64,000 bases of DNA from Mycobacterium sp. IS-1742. Its GTDB lineage: Bacteria > Actinomycetota > Actinomycetes > Mycobacteriales > Mycobacteriaceae. Position 1 is the stretch's first letter; every line of letters starts with the position of its first letter. Positions 18,144 to 27,476 of this stretch are shown in pieces. The notes beneath the pieces were generated by a model. It saw nothing but the letters and a program-made list of their open reading frames with translations, had not been told where the DNA came from and did no database searches. The stretch covers positions 96,692 to 160,691 of the forward strand of contig NZ_LQIV01000003.1 of assembly GCF_001500125.1 (NCBI RefSeq), in the 5' to 3' direction. Made by a program: the position numbers and the translations under genes.

Positions 18144-20342
18144 ATGGCTGACAGCACCGGACGGGAAGCCCTCGACGACCACTTCACGGCGACGATCTCG
18201 GCGCTGTCCGCGCCGGCCGTGGCGCGGCGCGGCGACGACGACCCGGTGCGCGTCGGTTCGACGGTGACGGTGTGCGAGGCGCTTGCGGTGTTCGGGGCCG
18301 CGCTCGCCAGCCGCCACCTCGACCTCGCCGCCCGATGGCTGCGCGCACAGGGCCGCGGGTATTACACGATCGGATCGTCGGGCCACGAGAGCAACGCCGC
18401 GGTGGCCGCGGCGCTGCGGCCCACCGATCCGGCGCTGTTGCACTACCGGTCGGGCGGATTCTTCCTGGCCCGCGCCCAGCAGGTCGACGGCGGTCTCACC
18501 CGTGGGATCCGCGACGTGCTCCTGGGCCTCGTCGCGGCCGCCGACGAGCCGATCTCGGGTGGCAGGCACAAGGTGTTCGGCCGCGCCGACCTCGGCATCA
18601 TCCCGCAGACCAGCACGATCGCCTCGCATCTGCCGCGCGCTGTCGGGGTGGCGTTCTCGACGGCCCGCGCCCGCAAACTCGGCGTGGCCTGCCGCTGGCC
18701 GGACGACGCGGTCACGGTGTGCAGTTTCGGCGACGCTTCGGTCAACCACTCGACCGCGGTCGGCGCCCTCAACACCGCCATGCACACCGCCTATCAGGGC
18801 ATGCCGATGCCCCTGCTGTTTGTGTGCGAGGACAACGGCATCGGCATCTCCACCAGGACCCCGCGGGGTTGGATCGCCCGCACGTACGCCCGGCGCGAGG
18901 GGTTGCGGTATTTCGCCGCGGACGGGTCCGACCTGGTGGGTAGCCTCGAAACCGCCAGGGCGGCAGCGGAATACGTGAGAACACACCGTCGTCCCGCGTT
19001 CCTGCACCTGACCACGGTTCGGCTGATGGGCCACGCCGGCTCCGACTACGAGCCGGGCTACCGCCGCCCCGACGAGATCGTCGCAGACTTCGAGCGCGAC
19101 CCGGTGCTCGGTACCGCGAAAGCGTTTGTCGCCCAGGGTGTCCTGTCGCCGGCGGAGGTGCTCGAGCGGTACGAGGCCGCCCGGTACGAGGTCCTCGACT
19201 TGGCCGGCGAGGTGATGGACGCGCCGCAACTCGGCAGCGCCGCCGCCGTCGAACGCCCGCTGCGCGAGAGCCTCGACGAGGCGGTCGCCGCGTCGGGCGC
19301 ACCCGCGCCGGGGGAGCCGTCGGCCTCGCCGGTGACGGTGGCGCAGGCCATCAACCGCGCCCTGGCCGACACGTTGGCCCGTCACCCGGAGGCGCTGATC
19401 TTCGGCGAGGACGTGGCGCGCAAGGGCGGCGTGTACGGCGTCACCCGCGGTCTGCAACAGAAGGCCGGTCGGGCGCGGGTGTTCGACACCCTGCTCGACG
19501 AGCAGGCCATCCTCGGTCTCGCCCTGGGTGCGGGGGTGTCGGGCCTGCTGCCCATCCCCGAAATCCAGTACCTGGCCTACGTTCACAACGCGGCCGACCA
19601 GATCCGCGGCGAGGCCGCCACCCTGCAGTTCTTCGCCGACCGGCAGTATCGCAATCCCATGGTCGTGCGCGTCGCCGGTTACGGGTACCAGAAGGGCTTC
19701 GGCGGACACTTCCACAACGACAACTCGATCGCGGCGTTGCGCGACATCCCCGGTGTGGTGATCGCCTCTCCGGCACGCCCGGACGACGCCGCGGCGATGA
19801 TGCAGTCCTGCGTGGCCGCCGCGAAGAGCGCGGGTGCGGTGTGCTTGTACTTGGAGCCGATCGCGCTGTACCACACCAAGGATCTGCACACCGACGGCGA
19901 CGAACAATGGCTGGCGCCGCTGACCGGGACGGCCGCCCCGATCGGCCGGGCGCGCACCTACGGTGACGGCGCCGATCTGACGATCCTCACCTTCGGCAAC
20001 GGGCTGTGGATGAGCTTGCGGGTGGCGCGCCGACTCGAACGCCTCCACATCGCCACCCGCGTCGTCGATCTGCGCTGGCTCGCGCCGCTGCCCGTCGAGG
20101 ACATGCTGCGCGAGGCGCAGGCCACCGGGCGGGTGCTCATCGTCGACGAGACCCGCCGGACCGGTGGGGTGGGCGAAGGCGTACTCGCCGAGCTGCTGGC
20201 GCACGGATACACCGGCCCGGTCGACCGGGTGGCCGGGCGCGACAGCTTCATTCCGCTGGGCGACGCCGCCCTGCAGGTGCTGCTGAGCGAGGACACCATC
20301 GAGGCGGCGGCGATCAAGCTGGCCCGCACGGCGGGCGGCTGA
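18144..20342 (+). CDS. Fused alpha-beta E1 component of a 2-oxo acid dehydrogenase
   Basis: A thiamine-diphosphate enzyme of 732 residues with both E1 halves in one chain. Residues 1-370 are E1-alpha-like with the ThDP motif GDASVN and NGIGIS; residues 390-732 are E1-beta-like (FGEDVARKGGVYGVT, then DEQAILGLALGA). This is the branched-chain (2-oxoisovalerate) type rather than the AceE type. No E2 or E3 gene is nearby, so it either borrows them from elsewhere or performs a different ThDP reaction. The HAD gene before and the CoA-transferase and thioesterase after suggest a small acyl-CoA pathway. Homologues with the same fusion occur in actinobacteria. Confidence 0.8.
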   Translation: MADSTGREALDDHFTATISALSAPAVARRGDDDPVRVGSTVTVCEALAVFGAALASRHLDLAARWLRAQGRGYYTIGSSGHESNAAVAAALRPTDPALLHYRSGGFFLARAQQVDGGLTRGIRDVLLGLVAAADEPISGGRHKVFGRADLGIIPQTSTIASHLPRAVGVAFSTARARKLGVACRWPDDAVTVCSFGDASVNHSTAVGALNTAMHTAYQGMPMPLLFVCEDNGIGISTRTPRGWIARTYARREGLRYFAADGSDLVGSLETARAAAEYVRTHRRPAFLHLTTVRLMGHAGSDYEPGYRRPDEIVADFERDPVLGTAKAFVAQGVLSPAEVLERYEAARYEVLDLAGEVMDAPQLGSAAAVERPLRESLDEAVAASGAPAPGEPSASPVTVAQAINRALADTLARHPEALIFGEDVARKGGVYGVTRGLQQKAGRARVFDTLLDEQAILGLALGAGVSGLLPIPEIQYLAYVHNAADQIRGEAATLQFFADRQYRNPMVVRVAGYGYQKGFGGHFHNDNSIAALRDIPGVVIASPARPDDAAAMMQSCVAAAKSAGAVCLYLEPIALYHTKDLHTDGDEQWLAPLTGTAAPIGRARTYGDGADLTILTFGNGLWMSLRVARRLERLHIATRVVDLRWLAPLPVEDMLREAQATGRVLIVDETRRTGGVGEGVLAELLAHGYTGPVDRVAGRDSFIPLGDAALQVLLSEDTIEAAAIKLARTAGG

Positions 20343-20350
20343 GCGCTTGC

Positions 20351-20356
20351 TAACTT
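20351..20356 (+). promoter_or_regulatory. Leaderless -10 element of the CoA-transferase gene
   Basis: TAACTT, inside TTGCTAACTT, ends 6 bases before ATG 20363. No ribosome site precedes the ATG, which fits a leaderless message starting in the 20-base gap after the E1 gene. Confidence 0.5.
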
Positions 20357-20362
20357 GAGCGG

Positions 20363-21583
20363 ATGCCTGCAACCGATCCGGTCCGGCCGCTCGCCGGGGT
20401 ACGCATCGTCGAGATCTCCAGCTTCGTGGCGGTGCCGCTGGCGGGGATGACGTTGACGCAGTTGGGCGCCGAGGTGATCCGTGTCGACCCGGTCGGGGGC
20501 GCCGCCGACTACCGGCGCTGGCCGCTCACCGACGCCGGCGACAGCATCTACTGGGCCGGCCTGAACAAGGGCAAGCGGTCGGTGGCCGTGGACATGCGCA
20601 GTGCCGAAGGCCAGGATCTGGTGACCCGGCTGATCGTCGACGCAGGGGTGTTGATCACGAATGTCGCGGGGCGGCAGTGGCATTCGTACGACACATTGGC
20701 CGCCCACCGCCCGGATGTCATTCACGTCGAGGTGTCGGGGCGCGCCGACGGCGGCACCGCGGTCGACTACACCGTCAACGCCGCCACCGGATTCCCCCTG
20801 GTGACCGGTCCGCCCGAGTTGGCCACCCCGGTCAACCACGTGCTGCCGGCGTGGGACGTGTCCTGCGGACTCTATGCCGCGCTCGCGGTGACGACCGCGC
20901 TGCGCCACCGCGACAGCACCGGCGCCGGTGCCCGGATCAGTATTCCGCTGGAGAACGTGGCGCTGGCCACCGCGGGCAATCTCGCGTTCCTCACCGAAGC
21001 GATGGTGACCGGCGAATCCCGTCCGCGGGTGGGCAATTCGCTCTACGGCACCTACGGCCAGAACTTCGTCAGCAGCGACGGCGCCGCGTTCATGGTGGTG
21101 GCGCTGACCAATCGGCACTTCCGCGACCTCACCGAACTGACCGGGACCGCCAAGGCCGTCGCCGCGCTGGGTGAGGCACTCGGCGCCGACTTCACCGACG
21201 AAGGCGACCGCTACCGTCATCGCGATGCGCTGACCGGGTTGTTCACCGTCTGGTTCAGCGCGCACACCGCCGACGAGGTGGCGTCGGCGCTGTCCGGCAC
21301 GTCGGTGCTGTGGGAGCGGTACCGCAGTTTCGCCGAGGTCGCGGGCGACGCCCGCGTCACGGCCAACCCGCTGTTCACCGAACTCGACCAGCCCCGCGTC
21401 GGTCGGTACCTGGCTCCCGGTCTGCCGGTCTCGTTCGACGGCACCTACCCGCCCGCGGTCGCCGCGCCCGCGCTGGGCGACGACACCGCGGCCGTCCTGT
21501 CCGAGTGGCTCGGCATCTCCGCCGACGAGGTCTCCCGGCTCACCGAATCCGGTTCGGTCGCAACGGGATCGGGTGGCGCGTGA
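20363..21583 (+). CDS. CoA-transferase, CaiB/BaiF (family III)
   Basis: A 406-residue family III CoA-transferase that moves CoA between carboxylic acids through an aspartyl-CoA intermediate. It begins RPLAGVRIVEISSFVA, has GLNKGKRSVAVD near residue 69 and the catalytic aspartate in LPAWDVSCG near residue 169. Substrate unknown. It is followed with a 4-base overlap (GTGA) by a thioesterase, so the two probably load and unload the same acyl group. A TAACTT -10 just upstream indicates that it can also be transcribed independently of the E1 gene. Confidence 0.9.
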   Translation: MPATDPVRPLAGVRIVEISSFVAVPLAGMTLTQLGAEVIRVDPVGGAADYRRWPLTDAGDSIYWAGLNKGKRSVAVDMRSAEGQDLVTRLIVDAGVLITNVAGRQWHSYDTLAAHRPDVIHVEVSGRADGGTAVDYTVNAATGFPLVTGPPELATPVNHVLPAWDVSCGLYAALAVTTALRHRDSTGAGARISIPLENVALATAGNLAFLTEAMVTGESRPRVGNSLYGTYGQNFVSSDGAAFMVVALTNRHFRDLTELTGTAKAVAALGEALGADFTDEGDRYRHRDALTGLFTVWFSAHTADEVASALSGTSVLWERYRSFAEVAGDARVTANPLFTELDQPRVGRYLAPGLPVSFDGTYPPAVAAPALGDDTAAVLSEWLGISADEVSRLTESGSVATGSGGA

Positions 21584-22395
21584 GCCGCCTGCTCGAGTTC
21601 CTCGACGTGGCGGCGGGCGAGCGCGCGGACACCTGGGTCGGACCGCCGAGCGGGCCGGCGGGCAAACGCGCCTACGGCGGGCACCTCGCCGCGCAGAGCC
21701 TGGCCGCGGCCGCGCGCACCGTGGCTCCCGACCGCCCCCCGACCGCGATGCATCTGCAGTTCCTGCGCGGCGGTGAGGCGGGCGACGCGGTGGTCTACGA
21801 GGTCACCGCGGTCCACGACGGCCGCACCACCGCGGCCCGGCGGGTCGAGTCGCGGCAGGCCGGCCGGCTGCTGACCGCCGCGACGGTGTCATTCGCCGTG
21901 CCGATGGCCGGTCCCGAACACGGCCACCGTCGGCTGCCCGCCCCCGGCCCCGACGGCCTGGAGCCCACCGGGCCGCCCGGTCCGGCGCCGTCGGTGCCGC
22001 TCGACGAGCTCGACATCCGTGTCGTCGACAACGGCTCCGGCGAGGATTTCGTGCGGCGGTTCTGGTGGCGTGCCACGGTTGCCCTGCCCGCGAATCCGCT
22101 CCTGCACACGGTGATCGCCGTCTACGTCACCGACCTCTACATGATCGACCCGGCCCTGCAGGTGCACGGGCATTCGATGCGGGCGCGGACCCATCGCAGC
22201 GGCACCACCGATTCGTCGGTGTGGTTTCACCAACCGGTACGGGCCGACGAGTGGAACCTGCTCGAGTCCACCTCACCGGCCGCCGCCCGGGGCCGCGGCG
22301 TGATCACCGCGAGCCTGGTCCGCGCCGACGGCGTGATCGCTGCCACGCTGGCGCAGGAAGGGCTCATCGCCGAGCGGGAACCGCGGCCGCACTGA
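21580..22395 (+). CDS. Acyl-CoA thioesterase, TesB-like double hotdog
   Basis: A 271-residue acyl-CoA thioesterase with two hotdog domains. RAYGGHLAAQSLAAAARTV near residue 30 is the TesB-type N-terminal signature; the second domain closes with MRARTHRSGTTDSSVWFHQP and WNLLESTSPAAARGRG. It hydrolyses acyl-CoA to free acid plus CoA; chain-length preference cannot be read. GTG 21580 overlaps the CoA-transferase stop. Its 3' end overlaps the converging adenylation/acyltransferase gene by 32 bases. Confidence 0.85.
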   Translation: MSRLLEFLDVAAGERADTWVGPPSGPAGKRAYGGHLAAQSLAAAARTVAPDRPPTAMHLQFLRGGEAGDAVVYEVTAVHDGRTTAARRVESRQAGRLLTAATVSFAVPMAGPEHGHRRLPAPGPDGLEPTGPPGPAPSVPLDELDIRVVDNGSGEDFVRRFWWRATVALPANPLLHTVIAVYVTDLYMIDPALQVHGHSMRARTHRSGTTDSSVWFHQPVRADEWNLLESTSPAAARGRGVITASLVRADGVIAATLAQEGLIAEREPRPH

Positions 22396-24853
22396 CGCTC
22401 GGTCTGCGCTCGCGCAACCGCCGCCGGAGCAGGGTGAGCGCCTGGGTGAGCAGCACACCGACCAGGAGCGACGCGGCCACACCCAGCGCGGGGCGACCCT
22501 CGAACAAGGCATACACCTGGAAGTGCGTGAGATAGGTGTACAGCGACGCCTCGGCGACGACGCCCGCGACCACCGTCAACCCGGGCGGGCAGCGCAGGGC
22601 GGGGAGCCAGATCAGCAGCACGAAGCCCGCGAGCACCAGCAGCTCGCGGTTGGTGTCCTCGAAGTACCCGTACAACCCGACCACGAGCGCCACCGTGACC
22701 GCGATGCGCTGCCACGGTGTGCGGGCCTTCGCGGCGGCCCAGCCGGCCGCGAAGAACCAGAACGTCAGCATCGTGAACCAGGCCTCGCGGCCGAGTTCCA
22801 GCCCCAGGACGTCGTAGCGCAGCGCCAGCCCGACGGCCAGGAAACCCACGGCGAACGCGAACGGCCTGCGCCGCTCGGCCCGGTCGGCGGCGGGCAGCGC
22901 CATCAACGCCGCCAGCGCGACGAGGGTCCACACCATGACCTCGACGAACCAGAGCCGCCCGGCGGTCATGCTGTCGTGCGGACCGAGGAACTTGTTGGCC
23001 AGCAACAGGTTCGAGAGGTGGTAGTCGTCGGTGACCAGCAGGGCGATCACCACCCACACCACCGACGGGATCGCGATCCAGGCGATCGTGGTGCGCAGGT
23101 GCCGCACCCGCTGCACGCGCGGGGCGGGCGTCAGGCAGAAGCGGCCGAAGTTGTACCCCGCGATGCCGAGCAGCACGTGCGCCCCGCCCCACAGTTCGAA
23201 CAGCGTGGCGTGGGACCCGACGATCAGTACGATCGCGACGGCGCGCAGCGCCACGCTGGTCTCCAGGGTCGCGGTCCAGCGCCGGCGCTTCGGCGTGACC
23301 TGAGACTGGAGGTCGCGCAGAGGCATTCGCTGCCAGTCGCCGGGCAGCCTACCCAGCGCCCGTTCCAGCCGCACCGACATCGTCACGTAGGTCAGCGAGT
23401 TGCCGCCCAGGTCGATGAAGCTGGCGGCCGGGTCGACGGCGTTGCGGTCGAGGTGCAGGACGTCGGCGAACACCGCCGTCAGATCCGCGGTCGGCGGTGT
23501 GTCGTCGAGCGGCGCGGCCAGCGCCCGGACCGCGGGGTAGTCCGGCTTGCCGGTCGGCAGCATGGGCAGCTCGGCGACCGCGACGGCGTGCACCGCGCTC
23601 GACGGCACCCCGGCGGCGTCGGCGGCCAGTCGCGCCACCTCCGCCGGGCGGTGGGGTGCGGCCGCGGCGACGACGAGGCGGTCGTCGAGGTCGGTGCACA
23701 GGGCGGCGACGCCGCGGTCGCGCAACGCCGTCTCGAGCCGCTGGAGATCGATGCGCAGGCCGTACATCTTGACGAACCGGCTGCTGCGGCCGATCACCTC
23801 ATAGAGGCCGTCGGGGCGGCGGCGGGCGATGTCGCCGGTGTGCAGCGCCTCGACCTCGTCGCCGCGCGAGAGGTCGGCGGATCCGTGCGCGTAGCCCATC
23901 ATCACGTTGTCGCCGCGGTAGACGAGTTCGCCCGCGGCGTCGTCGGCCGGCCAGCCGTCGAGCGGTTCGATCGTGAACGAGCCGCCGGGGATCGGCACCC
24001 CGATGCAGCCGGGATGGGTGGCGGCGAGCTCGGGTGGGAGGTAGGCCATCCGGGCGGTCGCCTCGGTGGCGCCGTACATCACGATTAGCCGCCAGCCGCG
24101 GGCCGCGCCGAGTTCGGCGTGGCGCCGCACCCGCTCGGGGGCCATCCGGCCCCCCGCCTGGGTGAGGTAGCGCAGGTCGGGCAGGTCCATGGTGTCGAAC
24201 CCGACGCGGTCGAGCAGGTCGAACGTGTAGGGGACACCGGCGAAGCTGGTGCCGCGGTGGCGGCGGAACAACGCCCAGAACTCGTCGTCGACGACGGAGT
24301 GTTCGGTGAGGATGAGCGCGGCCCCACGCAGCAGGTGGCTGTGGATCACCGAGAGGCCGTAACAGTACGACATCGGGAGAGTGGTTGCGGCCCGGTCGGT
24401 TTCGCGGATGTCGAGGTAGTCGGCAATCGCGCGGGCGTTGCTGATCAGGTTGCGCCGCGACAACCTGACCAGCTTCGGTGACCCGGTGCTGCCCGACGTG
24501 GACAGCAGCAGCGCGAGGTCGTCGTGCAGGCGGTGCGCGCTGCCCGCGCGGCGGGGATGCAGGCCGGCCGCGTCGACGACGACGTCGGGATCGTAGGAGG
24601 CCGTCAACTCGCTGTGGTCCCGTCCCGCCGGAACCGGCAGCACCACGTGGCCGCCCGCCAGGGCCCCCAGGTAGTGCACCAGGGTCGGGAGGTCGTTGCG
24701 GGTCTCGAGCAGCACCAGGCGACGGGTGTCCCCGAGCCGAGCGGCGACGTCGGACACCCGGTCGGCGAGGTCGCCGTAGGACACCCGCCCGGAGTCGGTG
24801 AGCACCGCGGTCCGATCGCCGTGGGCACGCAGGTGTGTCACGAGGCCGCTCAT
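22364..24853 (-). CDS. Fused adenylation-carrier protein-acyltransferase 3 enzyme
   Basis: An 829-residue three-part protein. Residues 1-445 form an AMP-forming adenylation domain: P-loop LLSTSGSTGSPK at 116-127, YGATEAT at 260-266, TGD at 339-341, IGRSSRFVKMYGLRI near 354-368 and catalytic Lys in PTGKPDY near 436. Residues 455-515 are a carrier protein with the phosphopantetheine serine S486 in LGGNSL. Residues 530-829 are a multipass acyltransferase-3 domain with R537-X10-H548 in its first helix. It could activate an acid, hold it as a thioester and transfer it across or at the membrane to an acceptor, a Dlt-like logic in one chain. The ATG overlaps the stop of the iron-importer ATPase. Substrate unknown. 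Confidence 0.85.
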   Translation of the reverse strand: MSGLVTHLRAHGDRTAVLTDSGRVSYGDLADRVSDVAARLGDTRRLVLLETRNDLPTLVHYLGALAGGHVVLPVPAGRDHSELTASYDPDVVVDAAGLHPRRAGSAHRLHDDLALLLSTSGSTGSPKLVRLSRRNLISNARAIADYLDIRETDRAATTLPMSYCYGLSVIHSHLLRGAALILTEHSVVDDEFWALFRRHRGTSFAGVPYTFDLLDRVGFDTMDLPDLRYLTQAGGRMAPERVRRHAELGAARGWRLIVMYGATEATARMAYLPPELAATHPGCIGVPIPGGSFTIEPLDGWPADDAAGELVYRGDNVMMGYAHGSADLSRGDEVEALHTGDIARRRPDGLYEVIGRSSRFVKMYGLRIDLQRLETALRDRGVAALCTDLDDRLVVAAAAPHRPAEVARLAADAAGVPSSAVHAVAVAELPMLPTGKPDYPAVRALAAPLDDTPPTADLTAVFADVLHLDRNAVDPAASFIDLGGNSLTYVTMSVRLERALGRLPGDWQRMPLRDLQSQVTPKRRRWTATLETSVALRAVAIVLIVGSHATLFELWGGAHVLLGIAGYNFGRFCLTPAPRVQRVRHLRTTIAWIAIPSVVWVVIALLVTDDYHLSNLLLANKFLGPHDSMTAGRLWFVEVMVWTLVALAALMALPAADRAERRRPFAFAVGFLAVGLALRYDVLGLELGREAWFTMLTFWFFAAGWAAAKARTPWQRIAVTVALVVGLYGYFEDTNRELLVLAGFVLLIWLPALRCPPGLTVVAGVVAEASLYTYLTHFQVYALFEGRPALGVAASLLVGVLLTQALTLLRRRLRERRPSVSAAAVPARR

Positions 24854-25899
24854 GTCAGCACCGCTCCGTGACCCACCACATCGATGCGCACCTTGGCATC
24901 GACGGGCGGCGGGGAGAGGCTGTGCTGGCGTACGACGATCGGCGCGGCGTCACCGGCCGGGTCGATCGTCAACAACACGTCATGGCCGAGGAATTCGACG
25001 CCGATGACCGTCCCGACACCGTCGAGCCGCCCGCTGTCGTCGACCACCGTCGCCACGAGCTGTTCGGGGCGCAGCATCAGGGTGGCCGGACCGTCGTCGG
25101 CCGTCACCGGGATGCGTCCGAGGGCACTGTCGGCCACATTGCCCGACACGGTGCACGGCAGGGTGACGCAGTCGCCGAGGAACTCGGCGGTGAACCGGTC
25201 CACGGGTTGGCGGTAGACCTGTTCGGGCGAGCCCACCTGGGTGAAGCGCCCGTCGCGCATGACGGCCACCTGATCGGCGACCGAGAGCGCCTCCTCCTGG
25301 TCGTGGGTCACCAGCAGGGTGGTCACGCCGGCGCGGGTGAGCAGGCCCGCGACGGCCTTCCGGGTGGAGGCGCGCAGCCCGGTGTCCAGGGCGCTGAACG
25401 GTTCGTCGAGCAGCATCAGGTCGGGTTCGCGGGCCAGCGCCCGGGCCAGTGCGACGCGCTGCTGCTGACCACCGGACAACTGGTGCGGCCGGCGCTGGGC
25501 GAACGTGGCGTCGAGCGAGACGGTGTCGAGCAGGTCGGCCACCCGGGCGCGCACCGCGGCGCTCCGGGCGCTCCCGGGCAGGCCGTAGGCGATGTTCTGG
25601 CCGACCGTCAGGTGGGGGAACAGGGCGCCGTCCTGGGCGACGTACCCGACGCTGCGACGGTGCGGCGGCACCGCGCTGGTCGCGCTCGCGACCCGCCGGC
25701 CGGCGATGGTGATGGTTCCGTCGTCGGGGGTCTCGAACCCCGCGATGAGCCGCAGCAGCGTGGTCTTGCCGCAGCCGGAGGCCCCGACGATGGCGGTCAG
25801 GCTGCCCGGTGCCACGTCCAGGTCGATGTGGTCGAGCACGGTGCTGCCGTGGAACGTCTTCGCGAGCGCACGGACCTCGAGCAGGGCGGGGCCGGTCAC
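24850..25899 (-). CDS. Iron(III)-type ABC transporter ATP-binding protein (FbpC-like)
   Basis: The ATPase of the importer encoded with the next two genes. The 349-residue product has Walker A GASGCGKTT near residue 38, signature LSGGQQQR, Walker B LMLLDEPFSALD and switch THDQEEAL, then a C-terminal regulatory domain of about 110 residues of the type found in FbpC/PotA proteins. GTG 25899 overlaps the permease stop (GTGA). Its own stop overlaps the start of the adenylation/acyltransferase gene by 4 bases, so all four proteins are translated from one coupled message. Confidence 0.9.
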   Translation of the reverse strand: MTGPALLEVRALAKTFHGSTVLDHIDLDVAPGSLTAIVGASGCGKTTLLRLIAGFETPDDGTITIAGRRVASATSAVPPHRRSVGYVAQDGALFPHLTVGQNIAYGLPGSARSAAVRARVADLLDTVSLDATFAQRRPHQLSGGQQQRVALARALAREPDLMLLDEPFSALDTGLRASTRKAVAGLLTRAGVTTLLVTHDQEEALSVADQVAVMRDGRFTQVGSPEQVYRQPVDRFTAEFLGDCVTLPCTVSGNVADSALGRIPVTADDGPATLMLRPEQLVATVVDDSGRLDGVGTVIGVEFLGHDVLLTIDPAGDAAPIVVRQHSLSPPPVDAKVRIDVVGHGAVLT

Positions 25900-27476
25900 C
25901 GGGCGGCCCCCTTCGTCGACTGTTGGAGCAGGATCATCGTCACCGGGACCGCCAGCAGGACCAGCACCAGGGCGAACGGTGCGGCGGCCGCGTAGTCCAA
26001 CTCGCTGGCGTAGGACCAGAACCGCATCGACAGCGTCCGGGTCCCGGTCGGGGCGAGCAGCAGCGTCGCGGTCAATTCCGTTGCGACGGCGACGAACACC
26101 ATCGACGCGCCTGCGGCCGCGGCGGGTGCGGTGAGGCGCAGCGTGACCTGAAGGAACGTCACGGTCGGGGAGCGGCCCAGCGAACGGGACGCCTCCTCCA
26201 GGCCGGTCGGCACCTGGGCCAGCCCGGCGCGCACGTTGACCAGGGCGCGCGGCATGAACAGCAGGACGTACGCGAACACGATGAGCGCCACGCTCTGGTA
26301 CAGCGGGCGGACGACGTGGATCGTGACGGTGACGAGCGCCAGCGCGGTGACGATGCCGGGTAGCGAACTCGTCACGTAGTTGGCGCCTTCGACTGCGCGG
26401 GCGAGGAATCCGCTGGACCGCACCGCGACCCAGGCGACGGGGAATGCCAGCGCCGTCGTCAACGCGGCGGCGATCCCGGCCAGCACGACCGTCTGGCCGA
26501 GTGCCTCGCCGATGTCGTCGAACGCCCACACCTCGGCGCCGCCGATGTAGAGCCAGCGCAGGATCGTCCACACCGGCACCCCGAGGGCCAGCACGGCCAG
26601 GGCGGCGAGCGTCACCTGTGCGCCGATCATGCTGCGGCCCAGGTGAACCGGCGCGGCGGCGCGTTGTGCCCCCGAGCCGATCCGCGCGTAACGCACCTTC
26701 CCGCGGGCGGCGGCCTCGGCGAGGAGCAGCACCAGGCACAGCACCACCAGCACCCCGGCCAGCATGCTGCCCGCCGCACCGTCGAACGTCACCTGGAACT
26801 GCTGGAAGATCGCGACGGTGAAGGTGTCGAAGCGCACCATCGCGAACGCGCCGAACTCCGCCAGCAGATGCACCGCGATCAGCAGCCCGCCACCGAGGAT
26901 GGCCAGCCGCAGTTGGGGCAGCACCACCCGGAAGAACACCCCGGCCGAATGGGATCCGAGCGCGCGCGCCGACTCCTCGACGGCCGGATCGAGCCGGCGC
27001 AGCGTCGCGGCCGCGGGCAGATACATGAACGGGAAGTAGGACAGCGTGGTGACCAGGACACCGGCCCAGAGTCCGTGCAGCGACGGGACGACGCCGACCC
27101 AGGCGTAACTGTTGACGAACGCCGGCACCGCCAGCGGCGCGACGAACACCGGACGCCAGAAGGCACGGCCGGGGAGGTCGGTGCGTTCCACCAGCCACGC
27201 CACCCCCACACCGATCACCACGCACAGCGGAACGGTGACCGCGACCAGCGCGACGGTGTTGAGCAGCAATTCGCCGACGCGCGGCCGGACCACCAGTTCG
27301 TAGGCCCGGCTCCACCCGATCGAGATCGCCCCCCACACGACGTAACCCAGCGGGATCAGCGTGGCGGCGACCAGGATCGCCACCGTGCCGGAGACCAGTG
27401 GGCCGGGCCGGGCGGTCTTGTCGGACCGCGTGACCGGTGTCGCGGGGGGTGGAACGGGCGGGGCGGCGGCGACCAC
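25896..27476 (-). CDS. Iron(III)-type ABC transporter permease (FbpB-like)
   Basis: A 526-residue fused permease with about 12 membrane segments and two binding-protein-dependent transport domains. The two EAA loops that dock the ATPase are visible as EESARALGSHSAGVFF in the first half and EEASRSLGRSPTVTF in the second. The two-in-one layout is typical of FbpB/SfuB iron permeases, which use one homodimeric ATPase. GTG 27476 directly abuts the stop of the substrate-binding gene. The proline-rich first 25 residues are cytoplasmic. Confidence 0.9.
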   Translation of the reverse strand: MVAAAPPVPPPATPVTRSDKTARPGPLVSGTVAILVAATLIPLGYVVWGAISIGWSRAYELVVRPRVGELLLNTVALVAVTVPLCVVIGVGVAWLVERTDLPGRAFWRPVFVAPLAVPAFVNSYAWVGVVPSLHGLWAGVLVTTLSYFPFMYLPAAATLRRLDPAVEESARALGSHSAGVFFRVVLPQLRLAILGGGLLIAVHLLAEFGAFAMVRFDTFTVAIFQQFQVTFDGAAGSMLAGVLVVLCLVLLLAEAAARGKVRYARIGSGAQRAAAPVHLGRSMIGAQVTLAALAVLALGVPVWTILRWLYIGGAEVWAFDDIGEALGQTVVLAGIAAALTTALAFPVAWVAVRSSGFLARAVEGANYVTSSLPGIVTALALVTVTIHVVRPLYQSVALIVFAYVLLFMPRALVNVRAGLAQVPTGLEEASRSLGRSPTVTFLQVTLRLTAPAAAAGASMVFVAVATELTATLLLAPTGTRTLSMRFWSYASELDYAAAAPFALVLVLLAVPVTMILLQQSTKGAAR

